Assembly (NCBI GenBank): GCA_951640165.1
Contig: OX621238.1
Span: 22,964,001 to 23,028,000, forward strand
Source of the DNA: Pseudoips prasinana
Taxonomy: Eukaryota > Arthropoda > Insecta > Lepidoptera > Nolidae
Reading direction: 5' to 3'
DNA length: 64,000 nucleotides
Positions 44,481-54,858 of the stretch are shown one piece after another; the stretch's first letter is position 1; every line of letters starts with the position of its first letter. The notes under the pieces were generated by a model, which was given only the letters and a program-made list of their open reading frames with translations, had not been told where the DNA came from and searched no databases. Position numbers and translations under genes: made by a program.

Positions 44481-45536
44481 ACCTTTCAACCCTAGAAAAA
44501 TATAAATTAAAAAGAAATATCTAAAAGTAATCTGTATCTCGTAATCTGCGACCGTGCCAACGAAAGACAGATGCTATCGTGTCTGTAATATGCTGAACAT
44601 TATTTAAATATAAACAATATTGTCGAATCGTTTGATTAAATAATCCAAGTTAAAATTATAAAATTAATACCACGTTCAATTTTAAAACTAATTAATTCGT
44701 CGTCAACGTGGTTTGACGCAACGTGAGCGTCACGTGAAGCCTGGCCAAACTCTCGTGGAACTCGCACGCCCGTCAGCCAGATATTAAATACAACAAAATG
44801 AATTTGGTTCTTTGACTCATAACACAGTGATAGCAGTAGAGATCCGTTCTGTCCTTAGGGTATAAAATTACAAGTACGATGTTTCTAGAAAATTATACTA
44901 CTATCATTGCCATCCTAATGTTCCAAAATGGTAAATTTCTAGCTTATCTAGGTGTACTCGTTACATGTTATTATTATACTTTATCCAAAATCTCATCTAA
45001 ACATCTGTTTAGTTTCATTGTAAATATTTCTTCATATTCTACTCTTATTATTCTATTGTTCATATTCTTTATATTAAACTATCATGACAACTTAACATGT
45101 CTAGAAAGATTTACCTACTTAGTCATTATACACAAAAAATTATTAAACATAATGCAAAAATACAGAAATTAGTTACAATCTAATCTCAACCATATTTTAT
45201 CCTAGTACACATAGACTGAATGGTTATTAGGTATAGGACCTATCATTGCCAGTCGAATGCCGTTCACTTCTGTACTTAGGCGTCCCAAAATAATATGGAA
45301 TTATGTCTAAAATAAAATATTTGAATTTGAAATTGAATAAAATCTCCACGATGTATCTGCGTCCATCATTTGGGGGTAATAAAATGACAGTAGTATGATA
45401 ATCAGCGAGAGAATGAGCACATTCTCAGGTAGATACTCCCGCGGGACGACTTCTATGTTCCTCACAGATTAAAATGGGGTGGTAATAATCACCGCCGCGT
45501 TCCGTCAACCACACGAACAATAGTCCGATCATATAG
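44481..45536. other. no recognisable gene; AT-rich hydrophobic frame
   Basis: A 97-codon + frame (44879-45172) encodes a hydrophobic Ile/Leu/Tyr/Phe-rich peptide (e.g. YSTLIILLFIFFILNYH) with no GC or codon bias. It could be a chance frame in (T)-rich DNA; I do not call it a gene. Confidence 0.35.
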
Positions 45537-45538
45537 TA

Positions 45539-45670
45539 CAGACGCCAGCACATCAAGCTACCCCAATCACCCAAATTTCCCCAATTGAAGGTCAACCTTA
45601 TGCTGTGATAAAGTTGAAAATCTATAAAAGAAATTTGACAGATTGGGGTAAGTGGATGTGCTAGCGTCTG
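45539..45670. mobile_element. MITE family M, copy 2
   Basis: 132 bp between TA dinucleotides (45537-45538, 45671-45672). Ends CAGACGCCAGCACATCAAGC and its near complement (GATGTGCTAGCGTCTG, one change). Internal TTGAAAATCTATAAAAGAAA shared with copy 3. Confidence 0.9.
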
Positions 45671-45868
45671 TACCTAACACTACTTCACAATTAATTTAAG
45701 AAAAAATATGTAAAAGATTACTAAACATTATTAATCTGTCTAGAGAGATTGATTTTTATTTAGGTACACGTACTTTTATCAAAATGAACCTTATGGAACT
45801 CCCACATGTATTTGTTAGCTGTTCGTAACTCCAGTAGGCATAAAAGTAAAATAAGCTTCGTTTTTCAG

Positions 45869-46078
45869 GCTCAGTGAAAAGTAGAAACTACGTGAAATGG
45901 GTGTGATTGTGTGGCGGACTAATAACGGTCGTATCGTGTGTTAAAAGTTCTGTGTTGGATAAAGTAGAGTGACTAAAACGTATGTTGCGTATACATTGAA
46001 GACTATATTGTACAATAACGTGTACACTGCCGACTGTATTGTGCTATAGTGTGCGTCGGATACCGGATATCAGTTGGT
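45869..46078 (+). other. candidate 5' UTR segment upstream of the 46079 exon
   Basis: A pyrimidine-rich acceptor-like CTTCGTTTTTCAG ends at 45868. The interval up to 46078 has no transposon match and rises in GC toward the ATG (GTGCGTCGGATACCGG). A TCAGT at 45870 could alternatively be an initiator. Confidence 0.35.
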
Positions 46079-46148
46079 ATGGAGGTGGTTCCGTCGAGCG
46101 GAAGCCGCATCCTGGTGGCTTTCTTCGCAACTGTCTTCTGGGGAATGG
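46079..46148 (+). CDS. candidate first coding exon, secreted or membrane protein
   Basis: ATG GAG GTG... encodes MEVVPSSGSR followed by ILVAFFATVFWGM, 23 codons plus one base. This has the build of a signal peptide: short polar start with an Arg at residue 10, then an 11-residue hydrophobic core. The exon ends AATGG and GTAAGT follows at 46149-46154, a consensus splice donor giving a phase-1 intron. Read without splicing it would stop at once (GGT AAG TAA), which favours splicing. GC content and codon choice (CTG, GTG, CGC, TTC) contrast with the AT-rich flanks, and a purine is present at -3 with G at +4. Phase-1 introns right after signal peptides are common in immunoglobulin-superfamily and other receptor genes; the gene itself is not recognised, and no later exon was found before 64000. 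Confidence 0.5.
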
Positions 46149-46154
46149 GTAAGT
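46149..46154 (+). promoter_or_regulatory. splice donor
   Basis: GTAAGT directly after ...GGAATGG; would start an intron longer than 17.8 kb that hosts all elements to the right end of the window. Confidence 0.5.
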
Positions 46155-46464
46155 AACCATTCTAAATGAAACTATTTTATAAGTATCTATTTTTATTATT
46201 TAGGTATTATATTTAAGGAATACGCTGAGGATTTATCGGTGTAGGTATACTATATGGATACTACGATTGGTTTAATCGAAAATATTCCTATTTCATTCTG
46301 GATCATGATTCAAATCCAGAGACGCTTTTAACTTAGAAGCTTTGCTGCTCCAAATTTATAAATAAGGTAAATATAAAGTGTAGTGTTACGTTATAAAAAT
46401 TGATTATTACGTTAAAATTAAATTTAAATTTAAATTTTGGAACTGTTTATTTTAAATTAAATTA

Positions 46465-47545
46465 TACAAAATTTTTATTATAATAAAAAGGCGCTGAATC
46501 TATAACAATAAGAAGATTATGTGCGCCTATTCAGTTACACTTGCGTCTCAATTGGCCAAGGCGTAGCTAGCGAATGGAAACGTTCCAGCTTCGAATATCT
46601 GGAGGTGCGTCGTTCCCACTTTGTACTAAGTAATAATATTTTACTAATGAATGCGTTTTCTTCGCGATTTTGCATTTTATAATTTTATCTATTATGTATT
46701 TTGGTAAGTTGTTTATAATAGAGGGAAGGATACACCTCCAGTGTCTCTTTCCGTATACATTGTTATACTTAGGAATTTTATATGTAGGTAAATTAGGCAG
46801 CTGACGTAGGTTACTAGGTCTATTATATTTAACTAACAATTCCATTTTTTCTTTGTATTCAGATACAATTGCCACCTTTACTTTGTCGTAAATTGATAAA
46901 ACTTTACAATATTTAAAAAGGTTGTCATAGTTGTTTTTAAAGTTATATTTGATTTTTAAAGGAATTATAGTTTTTAATAGTCTTAACTGTAACCTATATA
47001 TGTTATCTAGGTAGGTTTTATAAGTTCTACCATAACTGGATATTCCATAATTGATTATCGAATCTGCCAGGGCGAGATATAGAAGTCTTAGTGTATTATA
47101 TGGTAATTTGTGTTTTAAAATTGTTAGTTTAGCTAGTATTGCTCTGAGCTTACTACAAATATAATCTATATGATTAGCCCAGTTAAATTTATTATCTATT
47201 TTTAAGCCTAAGTACGTGTGACAATGTGCATTTTCTAGTGGTTCACAAGCACATGTTACGTTATTTGGTAAGTGCATACAGTTATGTTCATGAGCAATGA
47301 CTTTTGGTGGTTGACTATTATACTTTAAATATGGCGAGTGTATATGCATTACTTTTGTTTTTTGGTAGTTTATAGATAACCCAACATCATGTGCCCATTT
47401 GCATAACTGGTTAAAGTCTGTTTGTAACATATTTTGTGCAATTCCTACATCTTTATTAGCAGCGATAAGACACGTGTCGTCCGCAAACTGGTAGACGGAG
47501 CAGTGCTGGAATATATTGCACATATCATTCACATATAATAAGTAT
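46465..47545 (-). pseudogene. 5'-truncated LINE, RT palm to C-terminus in one open frame
   Basis: Minus-strand frame 47532-46567 (321 codons) begins YVNDM, the last strand before the active site, then VYQFADDTCLIAA with the FADD catalytic motif at residues 16-19, NYQKTKVMHIHS, LGLKIDNKFNWANHIDYICS (the usual LG..ID..L.W..HI block) and ILAKLTILKHKLPYNTLRLL. It ends ..DIRSWNVSIR. The frame has no stop or shift, so the copy is young or shielded. Fingers, endonuclease and ORF1 are missing. The 3' UTR is AT-rich, ending near TTTTTATTATAATAAAAATT. Jockey/CR1 group; clade not fixed. It lies antisense within the presumed intron. Confidence 0.8.
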
Positions 47546-47566
47546 TCAGTTGGATACTTATTATAT
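47533..47566. repeat. 13-bp fold-back at the LINE 5' end
   Basis: ATATAATAAGTAT / TCAGTTGG / ATACTTATTATAT. One arm is LINE coding sequence (YLLYV codons), the other lies just beyond the truncation point. Confidence 0.9.
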
Positions 47567-47599
47567 GATATTAGTTATTATTGATACGTAACACTACAC

Positions 47600-49150
47600 T
47601 ACACTTATATAATTACACATGTAATTATTACATTTTGTGCCGAGTGTTTTTCGATTTTTTAATAAGAATGGAAAACATATGAACAGGGACCTCAACAAAG
47701 TTATGTAACAATGTTAGTATGTATGGTACTTATTAGTCTCCTATTTATACCTTGTTACCGTTACATACTCGTTATTTACTAGATTTTAATCACATTAAAA
47801 CATGTCGTATTTTGCAATAGTTTGTCGTTCGGGTTCCGTTCAGTTCAGTCTCCACGAAATTAACGTCAAATCGAGGTGACTGGTGTAATGATAGTTGTGA
47901 TATCTTAACGTGCTCTGTGAAGCACTTAATTTAGTAATCAAGGGCTAACTTGCGTATCATCCGAGCATGATGATATAATTATTTTATCAACGTGTATAGT
48001 ATAGATGTGCACTTAATATGTTTATTTATAGTAATATTCATAATTTATTATATATTATACATAAAAGTAATAATAAAAAATCAGAAAACATTGATGACTA
48101 AATTTATTAGAGGCAACTGTATTTAAACAAAATTATATAACACCATATAGAAAGCATTTCCCACTAAAGAATATATTGAGACTGGTTCCAAGCAAATAGC
48201 AAAAGCACGCAAAATACATACAAATACCAGTCGATTCGATAACCACCTGCTCTTTGAAATAGTTATCATAAACTTTTAAATTGAATAATGATATCTACTT
48301 AATGCTTAAAACATAAGTATGTTTACATATTTGTAAAAATATCGAGATAGAAAGAAAATAATAATATGAAAGAGGTTACTTTCAATATTTTATATCGATA
48401 TATACTTTTCAGCGACGCCGGTAGGTAAGTAGTGCAAACATTAATTTGTGCTCAAACTACTACTTTTTAGAAATCTAACACAAAAAATAGCATTGTACAA
48501 TACAACATAAAAAATATAACTATAATACGATAGTATAAGTGTATTTTGGTGAGAATTTAAATTCATTTTCACATTAAAAATAATCTTAAAGCCTCCCAGC
48601 GCGAAATATTTAACAGTTTAATATTCAATAATCCCTCACAAAAACTCTGCATGACTCATCTGCTTAAACTGTTTAATAACAGGTAGTTTAAGAATCAATT
48701 AAGCACTGATTGGGTTAAGACATTGTTTATCATCCTCTCACAAATGTAAAAACATAAAAAAAAACGAAATTCATTAATAATGTCACACATAATAATGTCA
48801 GCGGCAAATGGAAAACAACGTACAATTTTAAAATTGTCATTCTATCAATTTATAATAATTCGCACTATACAATATATTTTAATGAAATGAAATTATTTTG
48901 ATGCAGACACCGTTTGTAGTATAATTTAGTTAAAACATATTCGCATTCGAATCGTTACCCTCATTCGCAGCAAAATGTCAGTAAGCAATGAAGCATGAGT
49001 TCCAATTTTAAAATTGATTTTCTGTCAATGAACAAAGATAGGTAATATTGAACTATCATATTTAGTGACATTATATGTATTTAGCAATATATGAATATTG
49101 AGTCTTCTTAATTGACTGTTGATTCGGTTTTCGTTCAGGCCTTAAGCCCG
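47600..49150. other. unrecognised; one SINE core remnant, weak direct repeats
   Basis: 47904-47926 (minus AAGTGCTTCACAGAGCACGT) is a remnant of the SINE core. AATGTCAG..CAAATGG..CAATTTTAAAATTG at 48780-48850 recurs loosely at 48974-49030. Confidence 0.4.
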
Positions 49151-49152
49151 GC

Positions 49153-49205
49153 CATAAAATTAGCATTTAAGCTGCTATAATAGCAGCTTAAATGCTAATT
49201 TTATG
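49153..49205. repeat. 26-bp perfect palindrome, 1-nt loop
   Basis: CATAAAATTAGCATTTAAGC.. 49153-49178 and its exact complement 49180-49205 around a single A. Confidence 0.95.
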
Positions 49206-49740
49206 TCCAACAAAAGTGAAATGCCATTGTTTATCTCTTTTATCTGTAGTGTGTGCTCCGTAATGGTGTTTAAATTGAAAACTATTTCTGCTAGTCGATC
49301 TCAGCGTATGTCAGATTGTGACATCGTTCACTAACAAAAACCTAGATAAAGATCTCTGAACACTTTTCACTTGTCTGTAAATGGATGTTTTCGTTTAGAT
49401 ATTTTCCAGAACATGATATTCTATCTAACGCGAAATGATATTTGATAATATAAACATTTGTTCAATTTACTATCTGGCGACAAAATGATGAATTTTTCTT
49501 TCATAGCATAATTGTAATCACAGAAAATAAAACAAAAAATATCTGCTGAGCTAACACCAGTCAAAATAAATGTAATTATAAATATCATGTGTTACTGAAA
49601 TGTTAATATTGCTCGTAGTATTAATTAATGCGATTACACTGGAGTGTTATGAAAAAGGCACAATTAAAATTAAGCACACTACATTGAAGTAAACTTATTT
49701 TATGTGAATTATATTTCCACAGGTTAAATATTAGTAGGGG
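49206..49740. other. no recognisable feature
   Basis: AT-rich unique sequence. Confidence 0.45.
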
Positions 49741-49744
49741 TGTG

Positions 49745-49925
49745 TTTTTTTAGTGTTTCGTAGCCAAATGGAAAAAAAACGGAACTCTTATAGATTCGTC
49801 ATGTCTGTTTGTCTGTCCGTCCGTATGTCACAGCCACTTATTTTCCGAAACTATAAGAGCTGTACTGTTGAAACTTTATAAGTAGATGTATTCGGTGAAA
49901 ATATTGAGGTTTCTAATATCATTTT
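49745..49925 (+). repeat. dispersed repeat R5 (GTTTCGTAGCCAAATGG type)
   Basis: GTTTCGTAGCCAAATGGAAA, CTTATAGATTCGTCATGTCT and (TGTC)n-like TCTGTTTGTCTGTCCGTCCG. I recall these words from a common insect repeat; only one copy is present here, so the call leans on memory. Confidence 0.4.
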
Positions 49926-50434
49926 TTTCTAAACTGAATAGTTTCCGCGAGAGAAACTACCAAAGTGGTAAAATGGCGGTCGTGCCACAGTAGGTAAACA
50001 TCGACTCCGCAAACGAAAAATATTTTTAAATAGTAAAACAAGTTATTAGTGTATATGTTATAAACAAATGTATTAAGTGTACTATTATACAGATTTCTTA
50101 GCGTTGGCAAATAGTAATATTCGTCATTACTCCTAAAAGTGAACCAAAATTATCCAACTAACAAGTGAAGTTATCTACAAGAAAACTACATAATAACACT
50201 CCATTTCAACAATAACGAAGACCGATATAAAAGTAAGAAGGAATTTCCCATAAACTGTGAGTGATTTTAAAATTATTACCACAACAAACTGTTAATGCAT
50301 CGAACAGACTTCATGTGACGAAATTTAAAACTGGACTTTGAACCCTTATAATGACTGGCAAAAGAAATTCGAAGTACCTACTCGTATAAATTATCGTACT
50401 ATGTACTACTTGTGAATTTCGACATTAATACTAT

Positions 50435-50512
50435 GAGCTATCTGGTCTTGTGGTATAGCGTTGGACTTGACGAGTGTGGTAGGGCGTTCTAATCCTGCAC
50501 AGTTTGCAGTGA
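50435..50512 (+). mobile_element. tRNA-like SINE head remnant
   Basis: A-box-like ATCTGGTCTTGTGGTATAGC and B-box-like GCGTTCTAATCCTG at tRNA spacing. It sits about 100 bp before the LINE ORF1 and may be unrelated to it. Confidence 0.4.
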
Positions 50513-50611
50513 CTTTTTGTGACAATATTTGGACCAAAACATCATTCTTAGTTATAATTACGATTATTCTCATGACTTTAAGAGGACTTAGACAAATACA
50601 TAATTTATTAA

Positions 50612-51979
50612 TTGATGTTTAACTACACGGACGGTGATGCCCATAGAAATAGAATTAAACATCTATACAAAATGGCTGAACACACAAGCCTAATGTCTAA
50701 TAGTAATTGCACAAGCAACATAACGATGAGAAACAAAAACAAGGACTTTACTGCTACACACAGTTCGTTTGGGGCAGATTCAGAATTCTCAGGAAACGAG
50801 GAAGAATATACATCACCTTCTTCAACCCCCACTTTCGATTTAAACCGAAGCTATCGAGACTTATACACTAAAAGTGCAAATGATGAAGTAAAAGAACTGA
50901 AAATGCGAATAAGTCTACTCGAAGATAAGTTAAAGACAGCAGAAGCTGAAATAGATAATTTACTGTTAGAAAATAGCTCTCAAGCTAAACAAATCAGTGA
51001 TTGCAACTTAAAAATAAAAAAATTAACACATATATGTACAAGTGTTTCCTCAAAGAAATCTTCAACCAAAATAAAACGTAAAAGTCTTATCAGAACTAAG
51101 CTTGACTTTAAAAATATGCAACAAAGCCCCAACCAGCAAAGTGGACTAAATAACACGACGCCTGAAGACACAAAGATAATAGATGTTGAGGAACCAAACA
51201 TTGATTATGATACAATGCCATTACAGGTAACACCAGAGCGCGCCACTGATCCACTAGACAGTGCGGTCACTACGAGCCAACGTAACATACTCTTGAAAAA
51301 CGTACAACCAACTAGACTTTGTATGATTAGTGATAATAATATTAATAATATCTTGCGTATTGCCGAAAACACATTTACCAAAGCAAAAATTTGTCATTAT
51401 TGCATGGCTAAGGCGGGTGTTTCAGAACTACTGGCAACACTCGACCAAAAACTTGTAAACTATACTTTGAATGACTATTGTATTATTCTTATAGGGGAAA
51501 AAGACTTTTTAGTCTCGAGTAATTATGAAAAAATTGTTCTCTACATAAAATGTAAACTAGAAAAGATTATGCATACTAACGTTATCCTATGTTCTCCGAA
51601 CTTTAAATTGAAGTTGAATGTTAATTTATTTAATACAAGAATAGAAGCTTTCAATCGGCTTTTGTACCTAAGTAATCAATCTTTTAAATATGCATACATG
51701 TTTGACACCAATAACCAACTTGATTATACATATGATATGTTTTCTAAATATACTGGAAAAGTCAATCAGAAAGCTATGGTTAATGTGTTCAACAACTTGA
51801 AAAACTATTTAATGTTATTTCCAAACTTTTCGTGTGAAAATAATTGTAACAACGATAACTTACGTATATATGATTATAAATGCATGGAAAAAGGCCAGTT
51901 AAAACGCGGTACAATTCCTTACTACTTTAAAAAAATGACAAAACCCAACCAAAACAAAGAAACATTTTTTCGTCAGTAA
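50612..51979 (+). CDS. LINE ORF1 protein with coiled coil and SGNH-hydrolase-like domain
   Basis: An intact 455-codon frame starting MMFNYTDGDAHRNRIKHLYK (an alternative start is Met21, MAEHTSLM). Residues 1-85 are polar and Ser/Asn-rich; about 91-139 form a coiled coil (EVKELKMRISLLEDKLKTAE); 148-163 are Lys/Arg-rich. The C-terminal half looks like the esterase-type domain of CR1-group ORF1s: TRLCMISDNNINNIL (about 235-247) sits where GDS is expected and CIILIGEKDF (290-299) where GxND is expected. Both catalytic motifs are altered, so catalytic activity is doubtful. No CCHC knuckle is seen. Role by family: RNA binding and particle formation. Confidence 0.8.
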   Translation: MMFNYTDGDAHRNRIKHLYKMAEHTSLMSNSNCTSNITMRNKNKDFTATHSSFGADSEFSGNEEEYTSPSSTPTFDLNRSYRDLYTKSANDEVKELKMRISLLEDKLKTAEAEIDNLLLENSSQAKQISDCNLKIKKLTHICTSVSSKKSSTKIKRKSLIRTKLDFKNMQQSPNQQSGLNNTTPEDTKIIDVEEPNIDYDTMPLQVTPERATDPLDSAVTTSQRNILLKNVQPTRLCMISDNNINNILRIAENTFTKAKICHYCMAKAGVSELLATLDQKLVNYTLNDYCIILIGEKDFLVSSNYEKIVLYIKCKLEKIMHTNVILCSPNFKLKLNVNLFNTRIEAFNRLLYLSNQSFKYAYMFDTNNQLDYTYDMFSKYTGKVNQKAMVNVFNNLKNYLMLFPNFSCENNCNNDNLRIYDYKCMEKGQLKRGTIPYYFKKMTKPNQNKETFFRQ

Positions 51980-52053
51980 AGACGTCTCTATTGAAGGAAT
52001 TGCAAATGACTAGATATATATGTATATATATAGACATAGATGATTTATTGTGC

Positions 52054-52160
52054 AACCATTTAAATTTCTTCCATCAAAATATGTGTGGTCTAAATAACAA
52101 AAAAGATGCCTTGGAAATATATCTGGATAGTCTTAAAACTGGCACGATTTTGGAATAAAT
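52054..52160 (+). pseudogene. LINE ORF2, start of endonuclease domain
   Basis: HLNFFHQNMCGLNNKKDALE then IYLDSLKTGTILE and a stop. The NxxHQN..GLxxKKDxL pattern opens the APE-type endonuclease of CR1/Jockey LINEs. Only about 35 of the usual 230 or so residues remain; a deletion joins it to the pre-polymerase region at about 52150-52160. Confidence 0.7.
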
Positions 52161-54268
52161 TCATTTATAAAACAATTTGAAGAAATTTTCTTAAGCTCCT
52201 TTAGAAAAAGAAAACTTCAAGTTAACCTAACACGTGACACACAACTGCGTTGGTTGACTAAGGGAGTAAAAGTTTCTAGTAAAATGAAACGATTTCTCTG
52301 TGCTGGCAAAGGAAATAAACAAAATGAGACTGTAATAAGTTATAGACAAAAATATATTATATTGTATAGAAGAGTTATAAATATGGCCAAAAAGCTCACA
52401 ATACAAGCTAAATTAATGAAATCGAAAAACATCTCAAAAGATGTTTGGAAAGTGATAAACAAACACAGAAATAAGAGGGCAAGAACCAGAACTAAATTAA
52501 TTTTGAAAACAAACAATACGATTGTATCAGAACCATCAAATATTGTGGATATCCTTGCGAAGCAGTTTGAATCTAACTCAACAAAAACTCAACACTCCAC
52601 AAACGCTGTAATGGACATTCTGGAAAAAGGTGCAAAAAGGGTAACTAATAACCTCATCCTTGACCCGGTTACTCCTTATGAGGTATATGAAATAATAAAA
52701 GAGATGGATGACAAAAAGTCTTGTGGCTATGATGACATTCCCATTTCAGTAATAAAAGATAACATAGACATACTAGCAGAACCTCTAAGTGTTTTTTATA
52801 ATAAATGTTTTGACGATGGCATTTTCCCAGACCAACTGAAAATTGCTAAAATTGTACCTGTACATAAAAAGGTTCAAAAACTGATCCAAAGATGTACAGA
52901 CCAATTTCCTTGCTACCCATCTACTCAAAAATTTTAGAAAAATTAATTAAATCTAGATTACTGAGACATTTTAACTTAAATGGCGTGCTGAATAAAAGCC
53001 AATTTGGCTATCAAAAACGTGTTGGGACGCAAGACGCAGTATCTACTCTAGTTAAGGACGTAGTTAGTAGAATGAATGACAAACAGAAAGTAGCTGGGCT
53101 GTTCTTAGACTTAAGTTCAGCATTTGACACAATAAATCATAAATTGCTACTAGTTAAACTTGAGTATTACGGTGTGAGAGGCAAAGCTTTGGAACTTCTC
53201 ACATCATATTTAAAAAATAGGAAGATTTTTGTAGAGCTCAAAGCAGTAGTATCAATGACAAACTCTTCTTGTAACAACTTTCACAGTGAAGAAATATATA
53301 GGTCCAAACTGTCTACTGTACACACTGGCGTTCCGCAAGGTTCAATACTGGGTCCTATACTTTTTATAACTTTTGTTAATGACCTCATACTACATATGAG
53401 AGAAAAATCTGAGGGTTCTATCCAGCTGGTAGTATTTGCTGATGATACGAATGCTGTTGTATCAGCAGATAATATACATGACCTAAATACTATAGTAAAT
53501 CAAACCTTAGACATATTTTATGAATGGTTCTCAGTAAATAGCTTAAAAGTCAATGCTAGCAAAACCAATGCTGTGCTGTTTCGTTCAACTTCCAAAAATA
53601 AAACTCCAAAATCAGTGAATATTGCACCTGCGGTTAAGTTCCTTGGAGTCTATATCGATTGTCAATTGAATTGGAAACAAGAGTTAACGCACTTAGAAAA
53701 GGCAATCAGCTCGGCCTGTTATGTGATAAAAAGTCTTAGAAATGAAGTAGCTATGAAACATCTAAAGATGGTCTACTACGCACTAGTAGAATCCAAACTT
53801 AGATACAGTATACTCTTCTGGGGTGGAAGCTATAACTATAATGTACAAAAAGCGTTTGTAGTCCAAAAAAGGGCAATTAGAACCATGGTTAGGATACAAC
53901 AGCAAGACTCGTGCAGACCACACTTCATCGATTTAAATATACTAACGGTTCCTAGTTTGTACATTTTGGTCTTGCTTGCTCACTTGCACAAAAATATCCA
54001 TGAATATGAGTCTGAAGAAGAAAGGCATATTAGAGAGCGGACAAGAAGAAAAGATCTACAGACAAAGCCCCATATGCGTCCTCATCTAAACGTTGCTAAG
54101 CATAATGCCTACTACAATGCAGTTAAACTATTCAATAAACTGCCATTAAATATCAAGAGCCTTGTCTACACAAGCAGTTTTCATAAAAAGCTCAAACAGT
54201 TCTTGTTAAAAAAGTCTTTCTACTCTGTTGACGAATTTGTATTGAACCGAGAAACATCGACATTATAA
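52160..54268 (+). pseudogene. LINE ORF2, polymerase region with one frameshift
   Basis: The first frame starts at about 52160 (GINSFIKQFEEIFLSSFRKR) and runs to 52934 through KSCGYDDIPISVIK and KIAKIVPVHKK. A one-base loss near 52870 shifts to the frame 52892-54268, which continues MYRPISLLPIYSKILEKLIK. In the 458-codon second frame: LDLSSAFD at 72-79, GVPQGSILGP at 146-155 and FADD at 182-185, so all reverse-transcriptase catalytic residues are present. The C-terminus has AVKLFNKLPLNIKSL, as in the LINE remnant at 6960-7205. Function by family: target-primed reverse transcription; here disabled. Confidence 0.85.
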
Positions 54269-54478
54269 TTGACAATTTTTTTTTTCTTTTTCTTTTTTAT
54301 TATTATAATTTGTTGTTTTTTATTATTTATTGTATTGTATTCCATAGACAATTTAATGAATTTCTCCCATAATAATTATATAATAATGTACATTTAGTTA
54401 TAGAAAATTCAGACACAATGTAAAAATTGTTATTGAATAAAAACAACTAAACTAAACTAAACTAAACTAAATCAGTGT

Positions 54479-54489
54479 CCCCCCCCCCC
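54479..54489. repeat. poly-C run
   Basis: Eleven C residues just after the CTAAA tail of the LINE; rare in this AT-rich setting. Confidence 0.9.
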
Positions 54490-54639
54490 TGTTACTTCTA
54501 AAATAAGGGGATGATAAAACTAAAAAAATATATGATGCACATTACCATGCAAACTAACAACGAAAATTGGTTTGAACGAGATCTAGCAAGTAGTTTTTTT
54601 AATACGTCATTAATCGTAAACCGCATTTTGTTTTCATTT

Positions 54640-54768
54640 ACATACATAGACTCACGCCTGTTTCCCAGAGGGGTAGGCAGAGACAACGGATTTCCATTTG
54701 TCACGATCTATGCATACTTCTTTTGCCTCGATTACTGTCATTATATTCTTCATACATGCTCGCCAGTT
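54640..54768 (-). mobile_element. LINE-S 3' terminus
   Basis: ACATAGACTCACGCCTGTTT then CCCAGAGGGGTAGGCAGAGA and TTCATACATGCTCGCC, the last about 130 bp of LINE-S. Confidence 0.8.
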
Positions 54769-54769
54769 T

Positions 54770-54858
54770 AGCAAGTATTTAATCAACTAAAATACTTGCT
54801 GCTACGGAACTCTTCATGGGCGAGTCCGACTGGCACTTGGCCGGTTTTTTTATAAGGT
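54770..54858 (-). repeat. repeat R4 start with 11-bp fold-back
   Basis: Minus strand AAAAAAACCGGCCAAGTGCC and AGTCGGACTCGCCCATGAAG, AGTTCCGTAG; then the stem AGCAAGTATTT..AAATACTTGCT (54770-54800) replaces the rest. A shorter R4 scrap lies at 55627-55660. Confidence 0.6.

Larger units (their letters stand above)
46378..47599. repeat. inverted flanks around a LINE fragment
   Basis: GTGTAGTGTTACGT at 46378-46391 and its exact complement at 47586-47599. Weak pairing continues inward (TTGATTATTACG against CAATAATAACT). The enclosed LINE (about 46465-47566) probably entered a pre-existing palindromic element. Confidence 0.6.
50530..54471 (+). mobile_element. nearly complete LINE (CR1/Jockey group), inactivated
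   Basis: Order: ORF1 (50612-51979), ORF2 start, ORF2 polymerase (to 54268), a 3' UTR with a TTTTCTTTTT-rich part, a GAATAAAA signal near 54435 and a tail of five CTAAA units (54446-54470). The 5' boundary is not defined by a target-site duplication I could find; 5' UTR sequence may reach further left. ORF2 has lost most of its endonuclease and carries a frameshift, so it cannot make its own machinery. Confidence 0.85.

Noticed and set aside
44879..45172. 97-codon hydrophobic frame
   Set aside because: Composition follows the local T-rich DNA; no signal-peptide cleavage context, no GC or codon bias, no family match.
54446..54470. Telomere-like repeat (CTAAA)n
   Set aside because: The insect telomere unit is TTAGG/CCTAA; this is the 3' tail of the adjacent LINE.
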